NCBI GenBank assembly: GCA_030752605.1 | Contig: JASMDX010000080.1 | Span: 1 to 64,000 of the forward strand | Length of the DNA: 64,000 nt | Origin: GCA-2731375 sp002731375 | Lineage (GTDB): Bacteria; Pseudomonadota; Alphaproteobacteria; GCA-2731375 | Reading direction: 5' to 3' | In this document: in pieces, positions 43,556 to 51,494 of the stretch | How positions within the stretch are numbered: position 1 is the first letter of the stretch | How the letters are laid out: every line of letters starts with the position of its first letter | Made by a program: the position numbers and the translations under genes | The notes under the pieces: generated by a model | Seen by the model: only the letters and a program-made list of their open reading frames with translations | What the model was told of the DNA's origin: nothing | Database searches by the model: none

Positions 43556-44622
43556 CGGCGGGCGCCGTTGGGGGGCGTAGCCGCCGCGCGTTGCCGGTCC
43601 CTGCGCATCAGGGACAACAGCAGACCTTCGCGCACGCCGCGGTCGGCGACACGCAATTTTTCGCACGGCCAGGTGCGGCGAATCGCCTCCAATATGGCGC
43701 ATCCCGCCACCACCAGATCGGCCCGGCCGTGGCCGACGCAGGGATGGGCGGCGCGTTGTTCCAAATTCATTTGGCGCAATTGTTCCGCCGCCCCGCAGGC
43801 ATCGGTGAAGGACAGCCACAAACCATCCACCTGATCGCGGTCATATTTCTCCAGGCCCAAATGCACCCCTGAAAGGGTGGTGACGGTTCCCGAAGTACCG
43901 ATCATCTGCACGCGGCCTTTTCGCATTTCCCCGTTGATGCCATGGGCCACTTCGAAGTTGCGAAGGTAAACTTCCAGGCGCCGGACTAGAGCCTCGTACT
44001 GATCCGGGCTGAATTCGCCACTGCCATGATGTTCGGCGATACCGACAACACCAAAGGGCAGTGAAGTTATGGCGATGGGGTTAATGCCGTTTTCGGCATC
44101 ATGCTCGGCCCAGATCAACTCCGTGCTGCCGCCGCCGATATCGAACGCCAGAACATGGCTAGTTTCCCGCTCCATCAAGGAGCAGCAACCGGCAACCGCC
44201 AGGCTGGCCTCTTCCTCGGCCGAAATGGTTTCCAGATGCAGGCCGGCTTCCGTTTTCACGCGGGAAAGGAATTCCTCGCAATTGTCCGCCTTGCGGCAGG
44301 CGGCAGTGGCGACACAGCGGGCCCGGGTCACCCGGCGTTGGAGCATTTTATCCGCGCAGATTTTCAGCGCCGCGATGGTCCGCTCCATGGCCGCCACCGA
44401 AAGCCGTTGGCTGCCGTTCACGCCTTCGCCCAAACGGACGATGCGGGAAAAGGCATCCACCACACGAAGGCCCTCGTCCAGGGGCTTGGCGACTAACAGA
44501 CGGCAGTTGTTGGTACCTAGGTCGATCGCAGCATAGATATGCTCGGCCGGCGTGAAGATGGCCGGCCTGCCATTCCGCACCCTGCCTTGCCTCTCGCGAT
44601 ATTTTTCGCCCCGTGCAGACAT
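43552..44622 (-). CDS. Ppx/GppA family phosphatase
   Basis: A 356-residue actin-fold phosphatase acting on polyphosphate or guanosine pentaphosphate. It has the phosphate-1 motif YAAIDLGTNNCRLLVA (near 30-45), FSRIVRLGEGV, VATAACRKADNCEEFL, FDIGGGSTELIW (phosphate 2) and GTSGTVTTL. The C-terminus lacks the HD domain of long exopolyphosphatases, so this is the short form common in alphaproteobacteria. The pair ppx-rlmE is translationally coupled (ATGA), a frequent alphaproteobacterial arrangement. Which substrate is used cannot be decided. Confidence 0.92.
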   Translation of the reverse strand: MSARGEKYRERQGRVRNGRPAIFTPAEHIYAAIDLGTNNCRLLVAKPLDEGLRVVDAFSRIVRLGEGVNGSQRLSVAAMERTIAALKICADKMLQRRVTRARCVATAACRKADNCEEFLSRVKTEAGLHLETISAEEEASLAVAGCCSLMERETSHVLAFDIGGGSTELIWAEHDAENGINPIAITSLPFGVVGIAEHHGSGEFSPDQYEALVRRLEVYLRNFEVAHGINGEMRKGRVQMIGTSGTVTTLSGVHLGLEKYDRDQVDGLWLSFTDACGAAEQLRQMNLEQRAAHPCVGHGRADLVVAGCAILEAIRRTWPCEKLRVADRGVREGLLLSLMRRDRQRAAATPPNGARR

Positions 44623-44792
44623 TGCTGCCGCTACCTTTAACTTTTTAGCACTCCCTATCTATAACTTGACCTCTTGGCGGGCTCCTTGCAATAGCCAGGA
44701 TGCTCAATGCCATCGGTTGACATCGTGACTGCTGCTAAATAGGTTGCGCGCAGCCGACGTGGCCAAGGCCTTTTCGTGCCCGGCGATCTTGG

Positions 44793-44866
44793 TGGGAACT
44801 CGTCTAATGGTAGGACAGCGGACTCTGACTCCGTAAGTCCAGGTTCGAATCCTGGGTTCCCAACCA
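44793..44866 (+). tRNA. tRNA-Gln (anticodon CTG)
   Basis: A complete cloverleaf of 74 nt including encoded CCA. The acceptor stem TGGGAAC pairs with GTTCCCA, the D stem is GTC/GAC, the anticodon stem GCGGA/TCCGT encloses loop CTCTGAC (anticodon CTG), and the T arm is CAGG-TTCGAAT-CCTG. The weak U1:A72 first pair is typical of glutamine tRNAs. It decodes CAG. An EamA transporter remnant follows downstream. Confidence 0.93.
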
Positions 44867-44982
44867 CCCCCAAACCAGCACGTCGCGGGAAGGCACGTTG
44901 CAGAACAGCAGCCGCATAGCGTGGGCTCACGAGCAGATGAACCCGCGAGCGGCCTGACCGCCGATCCACCACGGGGCTAGGC

Positions 44983-45300
44983 ATACTGTACATAATCGCC
45001 GGCACTTTCCTGCCGACCCTACAAGACGGGATCACAAAATGGCCGACCTTTAACTTTAACGCCGACGAGATCATGTTCTACCGTGGCCTTCGGATGTTTC
45101 CCGCCTCGGCCGTGGTCTTCGTCAGTCCAGTGCTACTGACCGCCGTATCGCTATGGCTGCTCGGGGAAAGCGTCGGCTGGCCGCGCTGGGGGCGGTGGCC
45201 TTTGGCTTTATCAGTGTCCTGGTGATAGTTCAGCCGGGCATTGGCGCCTTCGATATATGGGTATTGTTTCCCTTGGCGACCTCGGTCTTTTCCGCCGCTC
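44983..45300 (+). pseudogene. EamA transporter fragment, frameshifted
   Basis: Between tRNA-Gln and the glutamine amidotransferase gene the plus strand keeps pieces of a DMT transporter: GTFLPTLQDGITKW, ADEIMFYRGL, then SPVLLTAVSLWLLGE, and in another frame VAFGFISVLVIVQPG. Parts between the first and second helix groups are deleted, and the frame changes in the G-run near 45,190. It ends in unrelated sequence. This is a dead gene, distinct from the intact EamA at 15,519. The rest of 44,867-45,471 holds nothing I can identify. Confidence 0.55.
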
Positions 45301-45471
45301 GTGATCCGGGACGCCGCCGTCTTGAGCAGCGGCTTAGTGGATCTGGCAGGATTTTTGGCCCCCGGCGCCGATCGGGTCGCGAAATAACGACCTATCTTGA
45401 TGACTTTAGGCATTAGGTAATCGATTGCATGCTATTATCCCGCTGGACAGCGGCCTATAAGACTGGGACCC

Positions 45472-46236
45472 ATGAAACCGCGTATACTGTTTATCGTTCA
45501 TCAGGAAACCTCTACCCCGGGCCGGATCGGCTATATAGTGGAGGAATTCGGCTACGAGCCGGTAATCTGCCGCCATGCCTGTGGTGACCCCCTGCCCGAT
45601 AATCTGGATGATTATGCCGCCTCCGTAATGTTCGGCGGTCCCATTAGCGCCAACGACGATCATCTGCCCTATATCCGCAACGAGCTGGACTGGCTGGAGG
45701 TGCCTCTGCGCGCCGACAAACCATTTCTGGGCATTTGCCTGGGGGCCCAGCTGCTCTCGCGCTATTTGGGCGGCACGGTAGAGGGCCACCCGGACGGCTT
45801 TCACGAAATCGGCTTCTACAAAGTCACCCCCAGCGCCGCCGGCGGCAAGCTATTTGAAGCGGAAAACTATTTCTACCAATGGCATAGCGAGGGCTTCACC
45901 CTGCCCCACGGAGCCGAGCATCTGGCAGGCAGCAAATTGTTTCCCAATCAGGCCTTTCGCATCGGCAAGACCTATGGCATGCAGTTCCACCCGGACGTCA
46001 CCGGCGAAATGCTTTATCGGTGGAGCACCAAGGCGGCCCATCGCATGGTCCTGCCCGGCGCCCAGGCCCGCGACCGCCAACATGCGGGCCATGCTGCCCA
46101 TAATGATCAGATCGAACGCTGGTCCCGGCGTTTTTTCGCCCACTGGCTGGCACCGGTACGGCATCTGGTTCAAAGCCCGGCCGGTGCAGAGGCTTTTGCC
46201 ATGGCCAGCAGCGACCAAGGTTTTCCCGCCAGGTAA
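45472..46236 (+). CDS. Class I glutamine amidotransferase
   Basis: A 254-residue stand-alone amidotransferase of the GMP-synthase-like type. The nucleophilic Cys is in FLGICLGAQLLSRYLGG (near 86), the Gly-rich oxyanion loop is MFGGPISANDD, and the His is in MQFHPDVTGEML (near 178). Normally a Glu follows two residues after the His; here it is Asp-Val-Thr, so the third catalytic residue is uncertain. Upstream WHSEGFTLP matches the family. No synthase domain is attached, so it may act on gamma-glutamyl compounds or supply ammonia to a partner. Complete and intact among broken neighbours. Confidence 0.85.
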   Translation: MKPRILFIVHQETSTPGRIGYIVEEFGYEPVICRHACGDPLPDNLDDYAASVMFGGPISANDDHLPYIRNELDWLEVPLRADKPFLGICLGAQLLSRYLGGTVEGHPDGFHEIGFYKVTPSAAGGKLFEAENYFYQWHSEGFTLPHGAEHLAGSKLFPNQAFRIGKTYGMQFHPDVTGEMLYRWSTKAAHRMVLPGAQARDRQHAGHAAHNDQIERWSRRFFAHWLAPVRHLVQSPAGAEAFAMASSDQGFPAR

Positions 46237-46266
46237 TTTCGCTTTTTGTAACGGGTACGAGGTCTA

Positions 46267-47462
46267 ATGATGAAACAGGATGTCATGCTAGCCGCTGGCC
46301 AGCGCACTGCATTCGGCAACTTTGACCGGTCCTTGAAGGACGTTCCCTTAACGAAAATGGCTATCCATACGGCCAAGGCCAGTTTGAACAAGGTGACGTA
46401 AACCCGGACGATGTTGATCATCTGGTCTTTGGCAACACCCTGCCGGTAGGTTCCAGTGGCCTGTTTGCCTCTCGGGTCGTCGGACTGGGCGCAGGCTTGG
46501 CGGAAGACAGCAGCGCCCTATCGGTCGCGCGGACCTGCAGCACCGGTTGCCAGGCCATTGCATCCGCCGCCGAGCAGATCATGCTGGGCCGCTCGGAGCT
46601 GGCGCTGGCGGGAGGTGAGGAAAATTACAGCCGCGCACCTTATGTGGTGAACGGCGCCCGCTGGGGCCTAAAGCGTGGCGAAAAGGCCATGGAGGACAGC
46701 CTGGATTATTGTTACTGCGACCCCTTTGATGGCGAATACATGGGCGGCACAGCGGAAAACCTCACGGAGGAGTTCCAGTACGAGCGCGAGACCATGGATG
46801 TATGGGCCCTGATGAGCCAGCAGCGCGCCGGCGCGGCGATCTCGTCCGGCTTTCTGGCCCAGCAAATCACTCCGATCGAGGTGCCCGATGATCTAGGTGG
46901 CGGACGGGGCAGCCGGACGTTCGTTACCGATGAACTTCCCCGTCCGGATATCACGGCGAAACGACTGCAAAAACTGAAACCGCCCTTTCACGATGGCGGC
47001 AAGGTCACGCCAGGCAATTCCAGCAGCGTTACGGACCGCACCGCCTTCATGCTGGTGGCCTCGCGCCAACGGGCGGATGAGGTTGGCCTAGCGGCGGAAG
47101 CCCGTATTGTTGACTGGGCCACCGTCGGCGTGCCGCCGCGTATCATGGGCATTGGTCCAGTGCCCGCGATCAGCAAATTACTGGCGCGCAACGATCTGGG
47201 CGTTGACGACATCGACAATTTCGAGATCAACGAGCCATTCGCGGTCGTCAATCTGCATGCGGAGCAGCAGCTGTCAATTCCGCAGCAGCGCGCCGATCTG
47301 TATGGCGGCGGTATTTCCATCGGACATCCGCCGGGCGCCACGCGCGTACGTATGACCATGACTGCCATGCACCACTTGGCCGATAGCCAGGGCCGCTATG
47401 CCGTCATCGCCATGTGCATGGGCGCGGGACAGGGCATGGCGACACTAATCAAGCGTGCCTAG
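46267..47462 (+). pseudogene. Thiolase family acetyl-CoA acetyltransferase with frameshift
   Basis: A start at 46267 gives MMKQDVMLAAGQRTAFGNF and LKDVPLTKMAIHTAKA, then runs into a TAA at 46,399. In another frame from about 46,377 it continues QGDVNPDDVDHLVFGNTLP and is open to 47,462. The second part has the acyl-accepting Cys in RTCSTGCQAIA, His in FAVVNLHAEQQL, GHPPGATR, and the second Cys in AMCMGAGQGMA. All catalytic residues are present, so one indel near 46,380 separates it from an intact thiolase of about 395 residues. It could be a recent mutation or an assembly error. A product starting at 46,497 would lack the N-terminus. Confidence 0.7.
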
Positions 47463-47464
47463 AG

Positions 47465-48007
47465 CTATTCAGGGCGGGGCACGCCATAAGCGGCCAGGGT
47501 TTCCCCATAATAGCGGTCGGTCTCGCCAAGATGGCGCAGGCCAAGTTTTTCCAAGACCCAGCGCGAGGCGGCATGTTCCCTCCGGGTAAAGGCCTGGATT
47601 TCGCGGACCGCCAAATTGGCGAAGCCCCAGTCCACGGCCGCTCCCGCCGCCTCCGTCGCCAATCCCTGGCCCCAATAAGCGGGCGCCAGGGCATAAAACA
47701 ATTCCACTGCCGTGATCCGGTCTGGCAACAGGCGCAGACCGCAATATCCAATGGCCGGCTACCGAGCGGGCTGGACGGATTGGCATGATAAACGCAAATC
47801 GCCGCGCGGCACGACGGCCAATGCGCCGCAACCTCCATCCGGCCATTCGTCCGCGCTGGCGGCGATAAAGCTGGCGGCGAAATTGACCGCGCCCTTGGCA
47901 TCCAAGGGTCCCACCGCCCCATCGGCGAATAACGCGGCCATGGCCGCGCTGTCGCCGGCGACGAATCGACGCAGGCATAACCTGGGTGTGATGAGCTCGA
48001 TTGTCAT
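47465..48007 (-). pseudogene. GNAT family N-acetyltransferase with frameshift
   Basis: The minus strand encodes the start of a RimJ/RimL-like acetyltransferase from 48,007 (TPRLCLRRFVAGDSAAMAALF). After VVPRGDLRL it leaves the frame and ends at 47,759. The rest continues in a second frame: YCGLRLLPDRITAVELFYAL, YWGQGLATEAAGAAVDW (acetyl-CoA-binding motif A) and NLAVREIQAFT down to 47,465. A single indel near 47,765 explains this. It lies tail-to-tail with the equally frameshifted thiolase. Confidence 0.65.
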
Positions 48008-48360
48008 TTCGTGAGCACGCTACAGCAAAACGTCAGCCTTCGCGATCAATTGAAAATTTTGTCGTCAACCGCGTCTTTTAATCTCGCACCATCGCCCCAT
48101 ATTTGGGCGACAGGCCGGATGATACCTATTTTTAGGCATCGGGGTTCCGCGTGTCGCAAATTGCGATGCTCCCGCATCTCCGGCAGTGACGGTGAGGCCC
48201 TTTTTTTCAATTTCGTGAAGGCGAAACTTGGTTTGCACCAAAAAGTGATTAACCCAAACATAACATTTTGACTGTAAGCTGCACCAATTATTGGTTAGTG
48301 TTACTATTGGACGTGTATGAGGAAGCCTAACCGGCTATCAGGGGACCAAGGGGAATTGGG
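48008..48360. other. Intergenic region before the FNR-type regulator
   Basis: No gene found. It must contain the promoter of the regulator gene. TTGACT at 48,268-48,273 is a -35 candidate, but no convincing -10 follows at the right distance. I see no full TTGAT-N4-ATCAA FNR site; CGATCAATTGAAAA at about 48,043-48,056 is only a partial match. Confidence 0.3.
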
Positions 48361-49116
48361 ATGAATCTTACCCGGGCTTACGAAGAACCGGCGCGCCGCA
48401 TACGCTGCCGGCGTAGGGAATCTGTATCTTCCGAGGGCTTTTGCCGAGATTGCGCCGTGCAGTCGCGGGCCTTTTGCTCGGTGCTCGACAATGACGCCCT
48501 AGCAAAGCTGGAAGGCCTGCACTCCTTTCGCGATCTGGCGCCCGAGGAAAGCCTGTTCATGGAGGGGGACAGGGCTGCGTCATTCTTCACGGTCTTGAAA
48601 GGCTGTTTACGCCTGTCGAAACTGTTACCCGATGGCCGGCGGCAAATAATCGGCTTTGTCGTGCCTGGCGAATTTATAGGACTTTCCTCCGAGGCCGGCC
48701 ATGTTTACAACGCCGAAGCCCTGGTCGAGGCGAGCCTCTGCCGCTTCGCCATTGGTGACTTGGAGCGTATTGCCGAGGAAAATCCCGCCATGAAAGGGCG
48801 GCTTCTAGACATGACCAATGCCAACCTTGGCCGGGCGCACGAACATATGCTGCTGCTGGGCCGCATGAGGGCATTGGAAAAAATTGCCTCCTTCCTGTGT
48901 AATTTGATCGTACGCGCCGCGGCCGCCGACCTGCCCAGCGAGCCGCTTGCCTTGCCTATGAGCCGGGCCGATATTGCCGATTATCTGGGCCTGACCATCG
49001 AAACCGTCAGCCGCACCTTTACCAGACTAAAGACCAGTAGCATAATCGCGCTGCCTGAACATAATCGGGTTGAGGTGATAGACATGGCGGGTTTGCTCCT
49101 GTTGGCCGAGGGCTGA
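48361..49116 (+). CDS. FNR-type Crp/Fnr family transcriptional regulator
   Basis: A 251-residue regulator. The N-terminus has Cys28-x2-Cys31-x7-Cys39 (GFCRDCAVQSRAFCS), and a fourth Cys127 lies in ASLCRF. This is the arrangement used by FNR proteins to hold an oxygen-labile 4Fe-4S cluster. The cNMP-like barrel spans about 50-150, followed by a long dimer helix (ALEKIASFLCNLIVR) and the HTH with recognition helix LTIETVSRTFTRL. Its ESR-type contacts match TTGAT half sites. It is therefore probably an O2-responsive regulator. It precedes a membrane protein with no clear link. Confidence 0.9.
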   Translation: MNLTRAYEEPARRIRCRRRESVSSEGFCRDCAVQSRAFCSVLDNDALAKLEGLHSFRDLAPEESLFMEGDRAASFFTVLKGCLRLSKLLPDGRRQIIGFVVPGEFIGLSSEAGHVYNAEALVEASLCRFAIGDLERIAEENPAMKGRLLDMTNANLGRAHEHMLLLGRMRALEKIASFLCNLIVRAAAADLPSEPLALPMSRADIADYLGLTIETVSRTFTRLKTSSIIALPEHNRVEVIDMAGLLLLAEG

Positions 49117-49196
49117 ATTCAGGCACTTTCCGATCATCATGAAATGCATGGTATAGTGTGACGCGCGCGGAACGGCACGCGTGAGATACCGGGTGT

Positions 49197-49925
49197 GTGG
49201 TGCGACAGCGATTTCAGGATAAGATTTTGCCCGTCTGGGCCTGGCTGTGGCTTCCCATCGCCGCCATTGTGATTGAGCTCGGCTTCCGCATCGTCAATGA
49301 GCCCCTTTACCGCGCCTTGTGGCAAAGCGAACTGGGGCCGGTGGAAACCGGCACGGTGGTGGTTCTGCTGCCGGGGCTGGCCGCCGGCGTTCTGGCCTTG
49401 CGCCATGGCACCAGCCTACCCAAGACCTGGCTTACCGGCTGGCTACTGCTGATCATCTTGGGCAGCATCTATTTTGGCGGCGAAGAGGCTTCTTGGGGCC
49501 AACATTGGCTTGGCTGGGAGACGCCCGAAGCGCTGGGAAAATTGAACGACCAAAGGGAAACCAACCTGCACAACACCTCGTCGTGGCTGGATCAAAAGCC
49601 GCGCTTGCTGTTAGAACTAGGGGTGTTGGCGGGTGGACTGCTGTATCCGGCGTTCCTGTTCCTGGGGCGGCGGAGACGGCCCATGGACCCTGCTGATTTT
49701 CACCACTGGCTGTGGCCCGGCCAACAACTGCTGCCCACGGCCCTGTTGGCCATTGCCATCGGGCTGCCGCAACGCCTGGAAAAATGGTTTGGCTGGCCCA
49801 TCCCCTACCCCCTGGACATCCGCGCCAGCGAAACCCAGGAATTCTACTTCGCCCTTTTCCTGTCCCTCTACCTGGTGTCCTTTTATCTGCGGCTGGCAAG
49901 ATCGCAGCATGCGGAACGAGGCTGA
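49197..49925 (+). CDS. Hypothetical multi-pass membrane protein
   Basis: A 242-residue protein with about six hydrophobic helices (roughly 13-32, 51-68, 79-96, 140-158, 175-192 and 215-235). The start is a GTG at 49197. A central polar stretch GGEEASWGQHWLGW followed by NDQRETNLHNTSSW lies between helices 3 and 4 and looks like a conserved functional loop (His, Trp and acidic residues). I recognise it only as an uncharacterised integral membrane family. It overlaps the next gene by 17 bases, suggesting translational coupling. Confidence 0.7.
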   Translation: MVRQRFQDKILPVWAWLWLPIAAIVIELGFRIVNEPLYRALWQSELGPVETGTVVVLLPGLAAGVLALRHGTSLPKTWLTGWLLLIILGSIYFGGEEASWGQHWLGWETPEALGKLNDQRETNLHNTSSWLDQKPRLLLELGVLAGGLLYPAFLFLGRRRRPMDPADFHHWLWPGQQLLPTALLAIAIGLPQRLEKWFGWPIPYPLDIRASETQEFYFALFLSLYLVSFYLRLARSQHAERG

Positions 49926-50472
49926 TGTCCTAGCGCTGATCGCCGCCGACCCCTGGATGATGGCGGTGCTGGAAACCGCGCGGTCGGCGGGTCTGCCTGA
50001 TTGCTGGCTTGGCGCGGGCTTCGTCCGCCGTAAGGTTTGGGATCATCTGCACGGCTTTAACCAGGCCACGCCCCTGGAGGATGTGGATTTGTTATACTTC
50101 CAGCCCGGCGACATTGGCCAGGACAGCGAGCGCGCGATCGAGGCGGGCCTGCGTTCCGCCATGCCGGAGGTACCCTGGTCGGTAAAGAACCAGGCCCGCA
50201 TGCATCTTCGTAACGGCGACCAACCCTATACCAACACCATCGATGCTATGCGCTATTGGCTGGAAACTCCGACCTGCGTCGCCGCCCGGCTGGCCGAAGA
50301 TGGCAGGCTGGAGCTGGCCGCCCCCTATGGCATCGATGATTTATTGCATATGATCGTGCGGCCGACACCGGCGGGCCAGCGCCGCGCGGGAGCCTACCGG
50401 AAGCGCTTGGAAGGTAAGAACTGGCTGCGGCAATGGCCCTGGACACAAGCAATCTGGCCACGAAATGGTTAG
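49909..50472 (+). CDS. Nucleotidyltransferase family protein (NTP_transf_6 type)
   Basis: A 187-residue soluble protein starting at the ATG at 49909. The order DCWLGAGFVRRKVWDHLHG, then TPLEDVDLLYFQP with the acidic metal-binding pair, then VKNQARMHLRNGD is typical of the DUF925/NTP_transf_6 family of predicted nucleotidyltransferases. The C-terminus has the family's APYGIDDLLHMIVRPTP and RLEGKNW block. The substrate is unknown. The start overlaps the upstream membrane-protein gene. Confidence 0.82.
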   Translation: MRNEADVLALIAADPWMMAVLETARSAGLPDCWLGAGFVRRKVWDHLHGFNQATPLEDVDLLYFQPGDIGQDSERAIEAGLRSAMPEVPWSVKNQARMHLRNGDQPYTNTIDAMRYWLETPTCVAARLAEDGRLELAAPYGIDDLLHMIVRPTPAGQRRAGAYRKRLEGKNWLRQWPWTQAIWPRNG

Positions 50473-50483
50473 GGTTTCGCAAT

Positions 50484-51081
50484 ATGACAGAGACAATTTC
50501 CGGCTATGATCCGGGTCACTTTCACGCCGCGCTGTTGTTGGTCCAGCGCAATCCCAGAGTGAGCCAAACCATCCATGTCTACGCGCCGGCGGGGCCGGAC
50601 GTGGAGAAATTTATCACCTTGATCGAGAATTTCAACAGCCGCACCGACGACACCACCGATTGGCTGCTGGACTGTCATAACAGCCCAAATGCCACGGACG
50701 CGTTGGAAGCCATGGTGGCCGAGCGCCCGGGCCGCATTGTCATCCTGGCGGGCCGCAACGGCGACCGCCTCGCCTTGATGCTATCACCGCCCGCTTGCCC
50801 CTGGCGGTAGACCTCATGGCCGGGCGCCACAGCGCCTTTGCCAAGCTGCGCAACGCCGTGATTTTTACACCTTCGGTATTTGGCACCCTGTATACGTCGT
50901 CCAGCCGCTCAAGAATCAGGTTGGCCATGACGCGCAGTTCCCCTTGATGCTAGATTAGTTTCTCGACCCGGTTGAAGCCGGCACATGGCCCGCCGATCTG
51001 ATGGCCCGGATCCGCACTCGCTATACCTTGCTGGCGCCTGCCTTGGACCACTGTGCGGGGCTTGAATCAAGCCTTAAGTAA
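50484..51081 (+). pseudogene. Gfo/Idh/MocA-like oxidoreductase, degraded
   Basis: The ATG at 50484 starts MTETISGYDPGHFHAALLL, a typical beginning of the putative-oxidoreductase C family. The frame stays good to about 50,780 (ERPGRIVILAGRNGDRLALM) and is then disrupted. Further pieces appear downstream, RLPLAVDLMAGRHSAFAKL and, at the far end, ARIRTRYTLLAPALDHC, which matches the family C-terminus, with the stop at 51,079-51,081. In between, several hundred bases expected for the middle domain are missing. It is a dead gene reduced to about 600 bp from about 1.3 kb. Confidence 0.6.
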
Positions 51082-51494
51082 GAATAATTCGCAATACTGC
51101 TTTTTACCAAAATGCACGAAATCAGGTCTAAATTCGCCGTAACGAACCCTTAACTCCTACTTTCTATGGTTAACCCGCTTGACGCGCCACTTGACGTGAA
51201 CCGATACGAAAGATAGTTTCGCTGTCCATGACGCGGATGTATCATACAGTGGGCCTTGCCCTGCGACTTAGCGACCCGGGCCCTGAGGGGCACCGGGATG
51301 CCGCACTTTTTGCGCGCACGCTAAGGGACCACGCGTCAAATGATCTATTGCACGACTGAAATCATAGACACCAGAAATCATCATCTAGCCGCCTGCTGGC
51401 CCGTGCCGCGGCGCTGTTTCGCATATTTTCGAAACGTGCGCGCGATGGGGTCCCACGGGCTACCTGGCGGCCCATACGCTGAGGAGCGAATATC
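51082..51494 (+). other. leuA upstream region, with a possible leader peptide
   Basis: No known gene. A 43-codon plus-strand frame at 51,228-51,359 (MTRMYHTVGLALRLSD...) contains seven Leu codons, two of them the uncommon CTA, and ends about 135 bases before leuA. A run of adjacent Leu codons, usual for a leu attenuator, is absent, so attenuation is doubtful. The leuA Shine-Dalgarno GAGGAG is at about 51,481-51,486. Confidence 0.3.

Noticed and set aside
43556..43819. Upstream extension of rlmE by 88 codons
   Set aside because: It overlaps the ppx/GppA coding sequence in another frame; the ATGA overlap at 43,552-43,555 gives the natural start.
44655..45074. A 139-codon minus-strand frame covering the tRNA-Gln gene
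   Set aside because: It runs antisense through a complete tRNA and a transporter remnant, so it is not a protein gene.
48008..48271. A plus-strand frame before the FNR-type gene, resembling a signalling-protein start
   Set aside because: No convincing domain or start; composition and motif content look like ordinary intergenic DNA.
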